Source of the DNA: Litsea cubeba
Taxonomy: Eukaryota; Streptophyta; Magnoliopsida; Laurales; Lauraceae
Assembly: GCA_012931725.1 (NCBI GenBank)
Contig: CM022950.1
Coordinates: 62,983,135-63,047,134 of the forward strand
Length of the DNA stretch: 64,000 nucleotides
Reading direction: 5' to 3'
The notes below the pieces were generated by a model. The model saw only the letters and a list, made by a program, of their open reading frames with translations, did no database searches and was not told where the DNA came from. Positions 48,201 through 58,110 of the stretch are shown piece by piece (positions within the stretch are counted from its first letter, which is position 1; every line of letters begins with the position of its first letter). A program made the position numbers and the translations under genes.

Positions 48201-50570
48201 CGGGATTATTTTTGTCCAATTAATTTGGACTATATCTTTTCAGAAGAGGATATTGTGTTAGGACAATGGCTGGAGGAACAAGAAGAACCGGTGTTAGACC
48301 AAGACCCAAGGTTAGAGGGGTTGATGGAGGACTTGACTGGGAATAGGCCTGAGCCAGTGAGGGCCTCAGAAAGGTTGGAAGAAATAAACTTGACAATGCA
48401 ACAGGGGCGCGCGCCTGATACAAGTGAGCCAAGGGGACAGGACGTGGACGAGGATAGCAAGTCAAGTATTTTACTTCTTCATCATCAGCAGGAATTCCAC
48501 CTGATTCTCCTGGGGATGAGGGTCATGATAGAGATGATGAGCCTGTCACTTATGAGACAGTTGAGCATTTTCCTGCTGCTACCGAGTTAGATCCACGCCA
48601 TGGCTATGTCAAACATGTTGGACAGACAGAGAGTAGTAGTGACGCTGCTGGGGAAGGAGTGGGGGAAGATACTCATGGTCATCATGGGGGTTATGTTGGC
48701 CAACAAGGTGTCCATGTATGTACAGCATATGAATTATTCATATTACCCTAATTGGGTACCCCCTTCACCAACACCGATAATGTCTATCGAACAGATATTA
48801 ATTGAGCAAGGGAGGCTTCCCCCACCACCACATGATCCCCAACGACCTTTATATGCCCCTCATGACTATTTCATGCCATTTCTACACAATTACCAAGGAT
48901 AATTTACAGGGGATCAAGATAGTTCATCATCTTATCAAGAACAATCTGAATATGGCCATGGATATGGTAGTGCTGCACAACAGTATGGAGCATATCTTTT
49001 TAACCAATACCGAAGAAATGATGATGATGATGATGATATTGAGCCTGGGCGACACTCCACTTGGTATTAGGCTGTCAATCTATCATACACTCATACTCAT
49101 CAATCTCTCTCTAGTTTCTACTCTCTAGTCCCATCTAATTTTAGGTAAACCATGAACCTTTTAATGCCCAAGTGCTTTATGATTTATCTATCTCACTATC
49201 ATGTTTCAGATTTTAATATGTTATCTTCATGGTCATGAATTTCATAACTTATTTGATGATTGAGTTAGTATTAAATGATGATTGATATGTTATCTTTATT
49301 TTCTTATATTTTACACTAATAAATTGATCATGAACATCAATAATGGTTGCATTATATGAAATACTGGAGAAGAAAGCGAACAGCGATATAAACAGGACTC
49401 ATAACTTAAAGTGACCGAATATTGTTGTTACTAATGGAAAAAAATATATTATTTTCCAGCATTTTCTAATATTCTGGATTTTTTGGATATTTTTACGAAT
49501 TTTTTTGGATTAAAAAAAATTCACACCGCGACGACCACGACGGACCGATATCCGCGACGATATCGTTTTTCGGCCTGGCCGATACCGCGACCGAGACCGA
49601 GATTTTAAACCATGATATTGACCCATAATCCCATATCACTGCATTTTTCCTTTTTCCTTTTTTTCCCTTTTCTTTTCATAGGACTCATTTGTTAATTGTA
49701 TTGAAATCCTAGGATTCCTAAGCACAACCATCAAAGGAATTATGAGTAAAGGATTAAAGGCAAAGATCCACAATGGGCGCAACCAAATACTCTTCCAATA
49801 GGAAAGGATTGCCCACATATCATCCTAATAAATTAAATCCTATGAAAATGGTGGTGTCTTCTACCTCTCGCCGTGCGAGGCCCTTCCTGCCTCACCTCCA
49901 TAATACTACAATAAAGACCCCTTTCCTATGAATTCCTTGGAATCCAAAATGAGCTAAGCAAACTATCCTTACTACCAAATGGGCTAGAAGTTGAATTCTC
50001 AAGAAATGGTTGTCTCATCTCCAAAACCGTGTTAGGTCCCTTGATTGTATAGGAAATTATCACCAGACCTGGTAAATGAAACCCAAGGAAAGTGATGGTC
50101 CCTTCTTGATCTACACCTTAGACCCTTCACTCAATCCCTCCTCAACTTTCTCAACTGTTCTTTCCCTCCTCAACTCCTTAATACTCCTTTGCAAGGATCA
50201 AAATGGGGGGAATCAAAAGCACAAGCATTAAAAAAAGATGCGAGATCAAAACACAGAAAGTATTAAAAAAGAAATACCCGACAAACCCTAAAAAAAAAAA
50301 AAAAGAACATGTTGGTGTGGCAAGATCAGAAGTACGCAAGCAGCAATAAGAAATGGGAATTAATTCAACAGAGATTTAGAGAGACAGGACTAATACGGAC
50401 GTGTAGGTGGCGATGATAGGAGTGAGGAGGAGGGTGGCGCTGATCCAGTTCTCAGAGACCTTTTGGTGGATCTTTTGAGGTAGATCTTTCCACAGACCTG
50501 ACATAATCTTCTGCTGGAACGGAGATAGTGTGTACACAACCGCCTTCATACGAACCGGAGTCTTCCCCAT
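38483..50570 (-). CDS. QCR8: Cytochrome b-c1 complex subunit 8 (two exons)
   Basis: Exon 1 is 50,570 down to 50,401 (170 nt) and exon 2 is 38,531 down to 38,483 (49 nt). Joined, they give 72 residues, the usual length of plant QCR8. Exon 1 begins MGKTPVRMKAVVYTLSPFQQ and includes GLWKDLP and KVSENWISATLLL; exon 2 encodes YAQYYKEKEKLAHRY and the stop. The split codon ACG (AC|G) restores the frame. Splice sites are CACCTACAC|GTCCGT and GGATGCAG|GTACGC. The protein is a small one-helix subunit of mitochondrial complex III, associated with cytochrome b and quinone binding; the helix is around residues 40-57. The residue before YAQYY is T where relatives usually have W. No disabling change was seen. 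Whether this copy is spliced across 11.9 kb needs RNA evidence. Confidence 0.88.
39156..39213. repeat. (GA)n microsatellite
   Basis: About 29 uninterrupted GA units inside the QCR8 intron. Confidence 0.95.
39998..40207 (-). pseudogene. Unrecognised 3'-terminal exon-like frame
   Basis: On the minus strand, after TTTTATTCAG, an open frame reads ERIWKVTVYGLLEVKLLCEY, GPGQTTYGIVPAGCLYLNFD, ASWEYVRAGIGG and ends HSAFVI before a stop. The codon composition and an acceptor at its start suggest the last exon of a real protein, but I cannot name the family. It sits inside the QCR8 intron on the same strand, with a LINE just upstream. It may be a captured exon, a nested gene remnant or an alternative 3' exon. 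Confidence 0.4.
40215..41336 (-). mobile_element. LINE 3' fragment with RNase H-like end
   Basis: On the minus strand from 41,336: a zf-RVT-like region (ALCPLCGFS near 41,150), then an RNase H-type region (VLCSSDGILV, ECMEFNEAEVVAI-like, NGFTDSLAKQGMK near 40,430) and an A tail at about 40,217-40,232. Several frameshifts and stops. RNase H at the C terminus is found in one group of plant L1-type elements. The left end abuts the Cassandra LTR. Confidence 0.75.
41339..41567 (-). mobile_element. Cassandra TRIM LTR with 5S rRNA-derived segment
   Basis: On the minus strand it starts TGTTCAAGTCCCACATTGG and ends GGGCGGGGCTGTGACA. In the middle (about 41,395-41,460) the sequence AAGTTAAGCGTGCTCGGGCG and then ACCAGGATGGGTGACC and GGGAAGTCCTCGTGT matches the internal promoter half of plant 5S rRNA. 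This is the hallmark of Cassandra terminal-repeat retrotransposons in miniature. Only one LTR of 229 bp is found; sequence at 41,568-41,650 may be internal region. No clean 5-bp target duplication flanks it. Confidence 0.85.
41650..43009. other. Intron stretch without recognised features
   Basis: AT-rich with a C-rich tract near 42,306-42,350. No coding similarity recognised. Confidence 0.5.
43010..44235 (+). mobile_element. LINE 3' fragment, opposite orientation
   Basis: Plus strand: zf-RVT-like WKLKAPSRLTCFWVACLERL, then IADEETVYHLFINCKVA across frames, LWKERNLR, and an RNase H-type end (GAMQ-complement strand ignored) with VNSAELIALRIG, VEGDSICVICWDAQ and KQAANAVADGLAKERVPG. The 3' end is an A-rich tail at about 44,190-44,235. 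Multiple stops. It belongs to the same general group as the fragment at 40,215 but is antisense to QCR8. Confidence 0.75.
44880..45790. repeat. Three ~306-bp tandem repeats in the transposase leader intron
   Basis: ATTCATGATCATTG recurs at about 44,973, 45,279 and 45,586, a period of 306-307 bp, with the surrounding 250 bp or more alike in each. The copies are diverged by point changes and small indels. They lie wholly within the first intron of the hAT relic. Confidence 0.9.
45834..49070 (+). pseudogene. hAT transposase, disrupted (BED, DUF659, dimerisation domains)
   Basis: Starts at the ATG after the TTTTATAG acceptor: MVRDIDPTWSRGEAIRSK, then a BED zinc finger with CNYC and, one frameshift later, LKQHLTHV. 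A DUF659 catalytic region follows (ILMCDGWT, then VYSSVGTVFIKSVDATNY and QVVTDNA), then CAAHCLDLMLED. Further exons after TTTTACAG (47,602), GTCTTCAG (47,794) and TTTTTCAG (47,965) end with the dimerisation block (ALRMIAIKVLSQTTSSSNCE). That block has a stop in ERN*STFSFIHTRPRNRL, where relatives have W. The C terminus closes with DDDDDD and HSTWY. At least three frame breaks and one stop make it inactive. Confidence 0.88.
49623..50400. other. Intron stretch near QCR8 exon 1
   Basis: No coding similarity recognised. Probably original QCR8 intron sequence: no repeat ends are visible. Confidence 0.4.
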
Positions 50571-50645
50571 CTCTCTCTAGTCTCTCCTTCTTCTTCTTCT
50601 TTATGAGCGTATGCAAAACCTTCTAGCCAGGTAGATAGGTGTTTG
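50571..50645 (-). promoter_or_regulatory. QCR8 5' leader
   Basis: CT-rich leader directly upstream of the ATG (minus strand reads TCTTCTTCTTCT and TCTCTCTAG-complement motifs). No clear TATA box seen upstream, which is common for respiratory housekeeping genes. Confidence 0.4.
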
Positions 50646-51945
50646 TTATAGAAAAGACTAGACCCATTGGCCAATGGCATGACCTTTTGTGTCCGGATAC
50701 TTTTTTGTGTGTTCTTGGCATGGTAAAATTGAACATCATTGATAAGCTGATGCATATAATGCCCTTAATTATGTTAGTAATGAATGCTTAATCCTACCAT
50801 GGACCCAATTCATTTCTTAGTAAATTCAATGCATCTTATAAATAAGGTAGGTGTTCATTTTGCGTGGCATGTTAAGCCATGGGTTCCACTCCTCCCACTC
50901 ATGGGAAGTATGTTGGAGATCACTTGGTAGGTGATCCAGAGTATGGCCTTTTGTACTAAGCATTTTACGATAAGAAGACTATGTAACTGAGGGAAATTTA
51001 CAGGGAGGATGTCAGTGAACAAAGAACCATATGTTCCCACAAACCAAGTTCATTATCAACTCATTACCTCCCATTGGATTAAAATCTAAGATTTAGATTG
51101 ATCATTTTACATACATTTCAAAGGGACTCTTCCATTAAGCTATTCTTAATCCGAATGGAGTTTTTTTTCCTAGGGCAGTGAATTTCCATGGGAGTGGGGT
51201 TGTTTGGGTTTGGGTTTAGAAGAAAAATTGGCTTTTAAATTTGATGATTCCCATTTTTTTTGGGCCAACACACAATTTTCATCTAAGAAAATCGACCTCT
51301 AAAACACTGAACCCACATAACAGGATGGCATGCTTGTAGGTGGACCCCATGGCTATAAATAAAAACTGATTTGAAGTTATTTAGATTTTCCATTTTTAGA
51401 TTATCTGAAAACAAAAATAGCATTCTTTTTCAACAACGAAGCTTTTATAGGGTTAGAATAACAATATTCAAAAAAGGATGTTATAGTTATCTGCAACAAT
51501 CACAAAATACAACATACAAAATACTTCTTTTTTATAGATTTGATCAAGTATATACTTGATCGACCAAACATAGGGTCCAATTCCAATTATAGTGAAATAG
51601 TCTACCAACGGAGTAATGAAATTATGCAAAGACCCACCATTGATAAAAGGCTCAGAAGTATCTTTTAATATGTTAGACATGCACACCAAATGTTTTGATT
51701 TATTCATTTAATCTTAATCGAGCATATTAAGCGCGATCAATCTGAACCGATTATGATCAATTTAACACAGGTCCAATTCTAATAAAAGGTCAAAATTGCA
51801 GTTAAGAAGACTCCCCATAGTCAAATTTCACTTTAATTGGAGTACACCAGACTATCAGTTATTTTGTTCTTTTTTTATTTTTTTTAAATTTTTATAATGT
51901 ATGTTAAGTACAATCAATCTAATATGGTATAAGTCCAATTGTAGT
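50646..51945. other. Intergenic stretch upstream of QCR8
   Basis: AT-rich, no gene recognised. Likely contains the QCR8 promoter in its first few hundred bases. Confidence 0.5.
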
Positions 51946-51953
51946 GAATTGGA

Positions 51954-52543
51954 CAGGGCTGTAAAAATTGACCGAAATAACCGAACCGCACGGCCGAACC
52001 GACCATTTGGGCGGTTCTATATATTTTTTTTAAAGAAAACCGACCAATCGGTTTATTTGTTTTACCTAAAAATTACACGACGGTCGGTTTTTTTATAAAC
52101 TAAAAAACCGTTCGGTTAAAACCGAACCGTCCGAATTATTAAGCAGCTGGAGACTGCACTAACTTAGTGACTTGAACTATTGAACATCTGCATTTTTTAA
52201 GTACTACTAGCTAGCTGCTGTGCCTATACTTATTGTTAATTGCTGCTGGGCCTGTTTTATTTGTGTGTAAGTTACTAAATTAGATTGGACACTTAACTTA
52301 TTTAATGAAATTAAAGGCCCAATGGCCAATTAGACCAATACAAAATGAGGCTTGACCCATTCAAATTAGGACCCAGCCCAAAATCGAAAACCGACCGGAA
52401 ACCGACCAAACCGAATGTTCGGTTTTCCCACTTGCACTAAATACATTGGTCGGTTTTCGGTTATCTATATCCAAAAAACCGAACATTTAGCCCGGGTGTA
52501 GAGGTGACTGAAAACTGACCAAGACCGACCACCGACAGCCCTA
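51954..52543. mobile_element. Non-autonomous hAT element (590 bp)
   Basis: Exact 8-bp target duplication GAATTGGA at 51,946-51,953 and 52,544-52,551. The ends are CAGGGCTGT and, reverse-complemented, TAGGGCTGT, both followed by GACCG/GGTCG motifs. The subterminal regions are full of ACCGAACCG and CGGTCGGTTTT repeats. No coding capacity. Classic hAT MITE layout. Confidence 0.88.
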
Positions 52544-52551
52544 GAATTGGA

Positions 52552-54585
52552 GTGAAATAATGCTATTTGTTGGATATGAGTTAAAGAGTAAGCCCCACTT
52601 ACAAACTAAAGACAACATATAAAAAGGTGCCTAATTCTCGAAGAGAAGTGATATTGGTAGAGTGTCTCCATCAAAAAAAGGAGGAAAAGGGAGTGCCAAT
52701 ATCAATTACCTTCTCGAAATGACATGATTTAAGTATAAGTCACATAATTAATTAATGAAAGTAACTTTTTTAATTGCCAAGTGAGATGGGCGTAAATCTC
52801 TTTGTTATAAAATGAGAGGAGCTTCTCTTTAGATAGATTTTGATCAAACCACTATTAGAAAGCATATGAGAGGATGGATTTGGGGTGTTTTTCTGGTTGT
52901 GGGGGGTCAGTAGGGGTGGCAAGCAACACAGATGAACGCTCAATTTTGGGACACAGTTCTAGCACCAGGCAGTGGGGGCTCACCAGATGCTGGGACATTC
53001 GGAGATTTGAAGATTTGCCTGGGCCCCACTTCTCTGCAAAAGATCATGTCCATCCAATCCTCTTAACCCTATCATCTAGGGCCCACAAGTTTAGTCCATT
53101 CAGATCGATGTACAGTGGATCTAATGGTGTACTGTCTATTTAGATGGGTGCAAACGCGATGGGACCCATGTAAAAGGGAATTTTTTTATCCAATCATATG
53201 GACTCATAAGTGGACCCCATTTTAGACAACTTCACAATACATTAAAAATGTTTCCCGTCTATTTGAAATGGTAATCAGTAGAAAATGGTTGCCCTTACCG
53301 TAGGATTGAAGAAGTGTATTATATGTATCACAAAAGATCATGTGTTTTGGGCATAATGAATCTATCTGATGGTGGGCAAATCTCTAAATATGATGAAGTT
53401 TCTAAAGAGTTCAGACAGGGGAAGACAATTATTTTAAATTGTTTAGACTTATCAATAAGTGGGCCCTAAATCCACTGAGAGAACTGGTTGAGAGATCAAG
53501 GTAATAAGACGATATGCTTCAATTATGAAATCTTTGACATGGAGAGATTAAGATTTTTCAGATTGGGAAGACAAAAAAAACACCTCCTAGAATCGAAGAG
53601 TTGGTGAGATTGAGTGGTTTGAGAGAGATGATGGCCGTGGAGTTGAGCGGGCCACTGATCGAACGGTTGGTGAGATCCGGTCCGAGAGGCTCGGGGGAAG
53701 GGGAGTAGTGTCGGGAGAGAGGTTTTTTTTACTCAGGCCTTGGGCTGAAGTGGGGTTATGAGAAGAGAGAAAGAGGAAGAAGATATATTGTTAGGTCTTC
53801 ATGTACAACCCTCGTGTGCATATGTGGTAGAGTGATGCTCAAATGCCTTCCTAACACGACCACCAGACTATAAAAACCATTGTTGTGCTATTTTCTTTTA
53901 TTGAAGAAGGAGAAGAAGAGGATATGGAGGAAAAGGCGAGAGTTTTTCTCAAAAGACACCCCTCTCAGTTGGGCCCACTATGGTGTACAACAACCATGAA
54001 ATGCCACTAAATGAAATAATCTAGATGAGATCTACCTTTGTGAAAATTTCGACTCCATTAGATTATCCTAACCCTTTGATCCATAGCCCCAAAATTTTAA
54101 TAGTTTTAGAGGCATCACTTTCTTGTAATTTCAATCCCACGACGAGTAAAAGTTTTATGAGTGTCAGATTCGGGATTCATACCAATTCACGTGGGGTAGT
54201 ATGTTTGAAGTGATTGGATTGGCTTAAGGTGAGCTCCATGCCCTAATAATATAAGGGAGCAAAAGGGGTAGTTTTTAAAATAGTGAGTTTTTGAGAATTT
54301 TCACATATATATATATGCTTTTATGAGAGTAACTCTCACACTACTATGAGAGTAAGGGGAGAACCCATTGGATCCATATCCAATGCAAACGGCCTAAATA
54401 TGAGGGTCCCCCACTCTCATATATATTTATGTGAGAGTTACTCTCAATGGAGCATTTCATATATATATATCATATGGTCGCCACGTGGTGCTCGGACTTG
54501 AGGGGATTGAAAGATCTCCATGTGCCCCTTATATTTATAAAAGTTCAGCCCCAACCAATCATCCCATCATCATCATTATATAGGA
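52552..54585. other. Intergenic stretch
   Basis: Composed of typical plant intergenic sequence with short frames only; nothing recognised. A GC-richer block around 52,880-53,140 resembles a decayed repeat. Confidence 0.4.
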
Positions 54586-55492
54586 GTGGTTGGCTGTGTA
54601 GGGGACAAATTAAATGAACATAGGGTAAATCACATCTCTCCGCGATGGATCCTTATATCCTCTCTGTACAAGTTTTTTTTTAGCCATAGGAGGCTGAAAA
54701 TAAATTCTTTGAACATGAAGAAATATACGCCGATGGATTCCATAGTCCAAGCGCCAAGAAGATCATCAGGCCATAAGAAATGTAAAAGGATTCTTTGCGG
54801 CACTGGAGGTAAACGAGCGAAGGAACTTTCACAAGCACCGGTAACTACTCATCCTAAGAAGAATTGGAAGGCACATGTTGTTTGGTTGAATGAGACGAAA
54901 AACACATTGATGGTGGTAGCTATTTTGAGTGCAACTGTGACTTTTCAAGCTGCACTTAACCCTCCTGGTGGTGTTTGGCAAGATGACTATCCACCCCTTC
55001 TATCACTCAAAAGATAATATAACAAAAATTTCGAAATGGAAAGACGATAATGAAGAGTACATAGAAAACTGTCATCATTATGCGGGACTGGCGGTCAGCC
55101 CTCTTGGATACTTAATATTAAGATTCTCCAAACTAATAGATTTCCTCGCATCTGCCAACATAATCTTATTGCTTATAAGTGGTTTCGATCTCAAACGAAG
55201 GGGGTTGATGTGTGCTTTGATGCTTGCTATGTGGCTTTCCATAGGTTCTCACTGGAGAGATTGTCATAATATATGGAAGGGTGTATCTTTACACCCTTGT
55301 GTTAGTAATTGCAGCTTTATTGGCCTTGATTGGCCCACTATTAACAACACGTTTAGTTCGATTCGTAATACGACTTTGCAAGGAATCAAGAAACCTAAGA
55401 CTCCAAGGAAGGGCAGGCTCGGAGAACAGAGATGGTGGCTCGGCTATTCAGATGAGCGTGGATCCAAGTACCCCATCCCTATGATTTTCTGA
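54586..55492 (+). pseudogene. Ankyrin/PGG protein C-terminal exon, frameshifted
   Basis: The first frame ends with KNTLMVVAILSATVTFQAAL, NPPGGVWQDDYPP: the PGG domain signature of plant membrane ankyrin proteins (BDA1/ITN1/ACD6 type). It then stops. Homology goes on in a second frame, with a hydrophobic segment ANIILLLISGFDLKRRGL and ALMLAMWLSI, and in a third with YLYTLVLVIAALLALIGPLL and a basic end. These are the expected later membrane helices. Two frameshifts (near 55,010 and 55,270) break it. No ankyrin repeats are found upstream in the window, so it is a separate C-terminal remnant or the end of a gene whose 5' exons are gone. Confidence 0.85.
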
Positions 55493-55985
55493 AACATGAA
55501 TAATCATAACCATGTTATAACAAATTAAGCTGCCTGTTATTGTTATATATTGCTGGACGTGATGTCGACGTTTTGCACGTAATGCTTGCCAATTTCATAC
55601 TTTTACTTAGAGCTTAATTTATTTGGGATATATGTTCTTCTTTACATAAGAATTAAAATGCATTACCATTTATGCCTTTAGAATAGTCCATACAACTACA
55701 ATGGGGCCCACATTTTCACATAGTCCAAAAGGCTGATTTTTTTTAAAAAAACCAAATGATATTGGACAGCCACTGACTTTTGGATATCAAAAATTCCCCA
55801 GCAGCAAGATATCTAAACAAATTATTGTGATTTTTGTTAAAGCCATTTAATCGGCATTCTAATGATACAAAGACAGAGTGGATATATAACCATCAAATTT
55901 GAGGCCCTCCATCATCAAATCATTCTCATATTTTTTACACGCCTTAAATGATTAATTCACATTGATTACTTGGCATGTATCATGA

Positions 55986-55987
<2 letters not shown>
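55493..55987. other. Intergenic stretch
   Basis: No gene recognised. Confidence 0.5.
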
Positions 55988-56039
<52 letters not shown>

Positions 56040-56054
56040 AAAAAAAAAAAAAAA
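55988..56054. repeat. C42-A25 homopolymer junction
   Basis: 42 consecutive C followed directly by 25 consecutive A. Likely hard to sequence; the exact lengths may be unreliable. Confidence 0.95.
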
Positions 56055-56161
56055 TTATTTGCCTCTTATTTGGGGAACAGTTAATTGGGTGCTATCGCGA
56101 AGAAACTCAGTTTTGGAGTTTGCAATGGTCACCACCTAACGTAACGGTTATATGACGTTTA

Positions 56162-56500
56162 CACTATGTTTGGAAAAAAGGTAAAATGAGGGGAAGGAAA
56201 AATTAGAGGGGAAAATAGAGGGAAAGTGAAAATAGGGTGTGTTTGGGAAGGGGGGAGGGGAATTTAGGAGTCAAAGTTTGAAGATTTTACCCCCAAATTT
56301 TTCCTTCAAAAATGGGGGGAAAGAGGGGGAAAGAGGGAAGCAAAAAGGGGATTTTCCCTCCCCTCCCCTTCCCTTCCCCTCAAACTAAACAAACAAGAAG
56401 ATGAAAATTAATTTTCTCTCCCCTCCCCTCCCCCTTCATTTTCCTTCCCCTAAAATTTTTCCTCCCCCTTCCCCTCCCTCTTCCCTTCCCAAACACAGCA
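56162..56500. mobile_element. Fold-back MITE, possibly PIF/Harbinger type
   Basis: Flanked by TTA (56,159-56,161 and 56,501-56,503). The ends are CACTATGTTTGG and, reverse-complemented, TGCTGTGTTTGG. Both halves are GGGGAAGG / CCTTCCCC-rich and could pair along most of the element. A 3-bp TTA duplication suits PIF/Harbinger MITEs, but so short a duplication is weak evidence. Confidence 0.5.
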
Positions 56501-56956
56501 TTAACGTACACAACTTTTTCCTCTTGTAAACCCTCTTTTGAGTCCAGAATCCAGATCCCCACAATCTTAACATAGTAGGAGTTAGTTTAACCATGATATT
56601 TACCAAAAATATTTTCCTAGCTATGAGCAACTAACTGCAAGTGCAATCTAGCACTGTGTGGCCAGGCCCTCTTTGAGTTGGTCACAATGCATCTTCCTTG
56701 AGCAAACATTGACTTTTATTGGATAAATACATATTTTCTTGATACTCATACATTCACATAGTGTTTATTCTAAATAACCTAAAATTGAATTAACTCCATG
56801 AAAAATAGTGAATGAAGGACATTTAAGGAACATTTGTGTAGTGCCAAATGTCAAATAAAAGGGAAGTTCATGTACTTCTTTTCCACGAAGACCTGATTTT
56901 TCCTAACCAATTTCCCTCTCCCACCCCAAAAAAAAAAAAGTTTTTTTCCTTAAATT

Positions 56957-57690
56957 TGAGAAAGCAAGCTATTTTTATTACATTCCCCAAAGAAAAACGG
57001 CACGTGCCAAATGAATGAAATTAAAGGCAATGGAAAATATGCCGCTTTACTGCTCCTTTTCAAAGGAAACCATGTTGCACAAATGTGGCCTTAATGCCTT
57101 TGCAAACCATGTTCGTGGTGTTCTATCAATGTACAACCAAATATAAAGTTATTAAGTTTGTTTCTAAATATAATTTTCAACAAGTGGGATACATGGAGTT
57201 TGGATCCTCAAAGGCTCTCACTTGAGAAATCCTAAGTTGTGGTTTTCGAAGTTGGTCTACTCTAAGATTGACCATAGATTAATAACATGCTTGACGAATC
57301 ATCACCATCACGGCTAGCCTTGTATGTTGAAGTTGCTACATGAGTTTTTCTCAACCTCCCCATCTATCATGGGTGAGTCGTCAGATAGGTCTGTACTTCT
57401 TTAGATCCAACATGACTACTTTCATGTCCTCTTCAACCTACCTCTTTTTCTTGATGGGCCATCAACTTAAATAGAAAGACTTTTCCTCACAATTGTCATT
57501 GCTAGCTTGCGTTATGCATTATCCAATTCATCTCAAACGAGTCTCTCTTAAATTATCACATATTGATGTTATCTCTAAACCTCCCCACAATGCGCATATT
57601 TTTCAATTCTATCTTTCCAATCTCTAAACTCCCCCCAACACACATATTTTTCAATTCTATCTTTCCAAGAGGTGTGTCATAAACTATAAA
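56957..57690. repeat. Dispersed copy of the 34-35 kb repeat
   Basis: GAGAAAGCAAGCTA at 56,958 matches 34,491, and similarity continues through CCTCTTCAACCTACCTC at 57,430 (34,020 and 34,978). Non-coding, diverged. Confidence 0.8.
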
Positions 57691-57813
57691 TAAGATGTGA
57701 GGGTTAGAGATCTCTATACAACAATAATCTCTCAAGTTCCTATCTCTCTCCTCTGTTTTCCTACTAGGGTTTTCTTCTACTTGGAGATCCTACCATTCTC
57801 CTTTAAAAGTTCT

Positions 57814-58080
57814 CTAAGGGCACGTTTGGTAACGTGAGAGGAATCCTCTCTTCGAATGAATCTTTGGTTCCACGGAATTAAACTTTCTTCTTTGAAGATT
57901 TATGAGGGAAGAGAGGAACCTTTGGTTCCCCGGAATTAGACTTTCTTCTTTGAAGATTTATGAGGGAGAAGATTCATCGCATTCATCGCATTCCACATTT
58001 GGCGAGCACAGAGGATCAGTGATGATTCCTTCGAATCCACTGTTTGGTAAAACGGGAGAGGAATCTACAAAAGAAAAAAA
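57814..58080. repeat. MITE-like block with internal direct repeats
   Basis: Begins CTAAGGGCACGTTTGGTAAC. Inside, CTTTGGTTCC and the ~55 bp after it are repeated in tandem (57,862 and 57,919), and TTTGGTAA recurs near 58,043. The first 21 bases are an inverted match to 63,262-63,282. Confidence 0.55.
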
Positions 58081-58110
58081 AAATTCAAATTTCTCCATCT
58101 CAAATCCATT

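Larger units (their letters stand above)
44378..49614 (+). mobile_element. hAT transposon relic, full length, 8-bp target duplication
   Basis: Flanked by exact ATATTGAC repeats at 44,370-44,377 and 49,615-49,622. The terminal inverted repeats begin CATGGTTTTAAAA on the left and, reverse-complemented, CATGGTTTAAAA on the right, followed by CGGCCGATATCGG-type subterminal repeats at both ends. Inside is a leader exon with a donor at 44,709/44,710, a 1.1-kb first intron ending TTTTATAG at 45,828, and a decayed transposase. Length is 5,237 bp. The complete ends mean it could still be mobilised by a related transposase. Confidence 0.92.
38532..50400 (-). other. QCR8 intron, 11,869 bp, transposon-filled
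   Basis: GT at 50,400-50,399 and AG at 38,533-38,532 on the minus strand. It contains an unplaced exon-like frame (39,998-40,207), LINE fragments in both orientations, a Cassandra LTR and a complete hAT relic. Removing only the hAT relic and one target duplication leaves about 6.6 kb. Confidence 0.8.
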
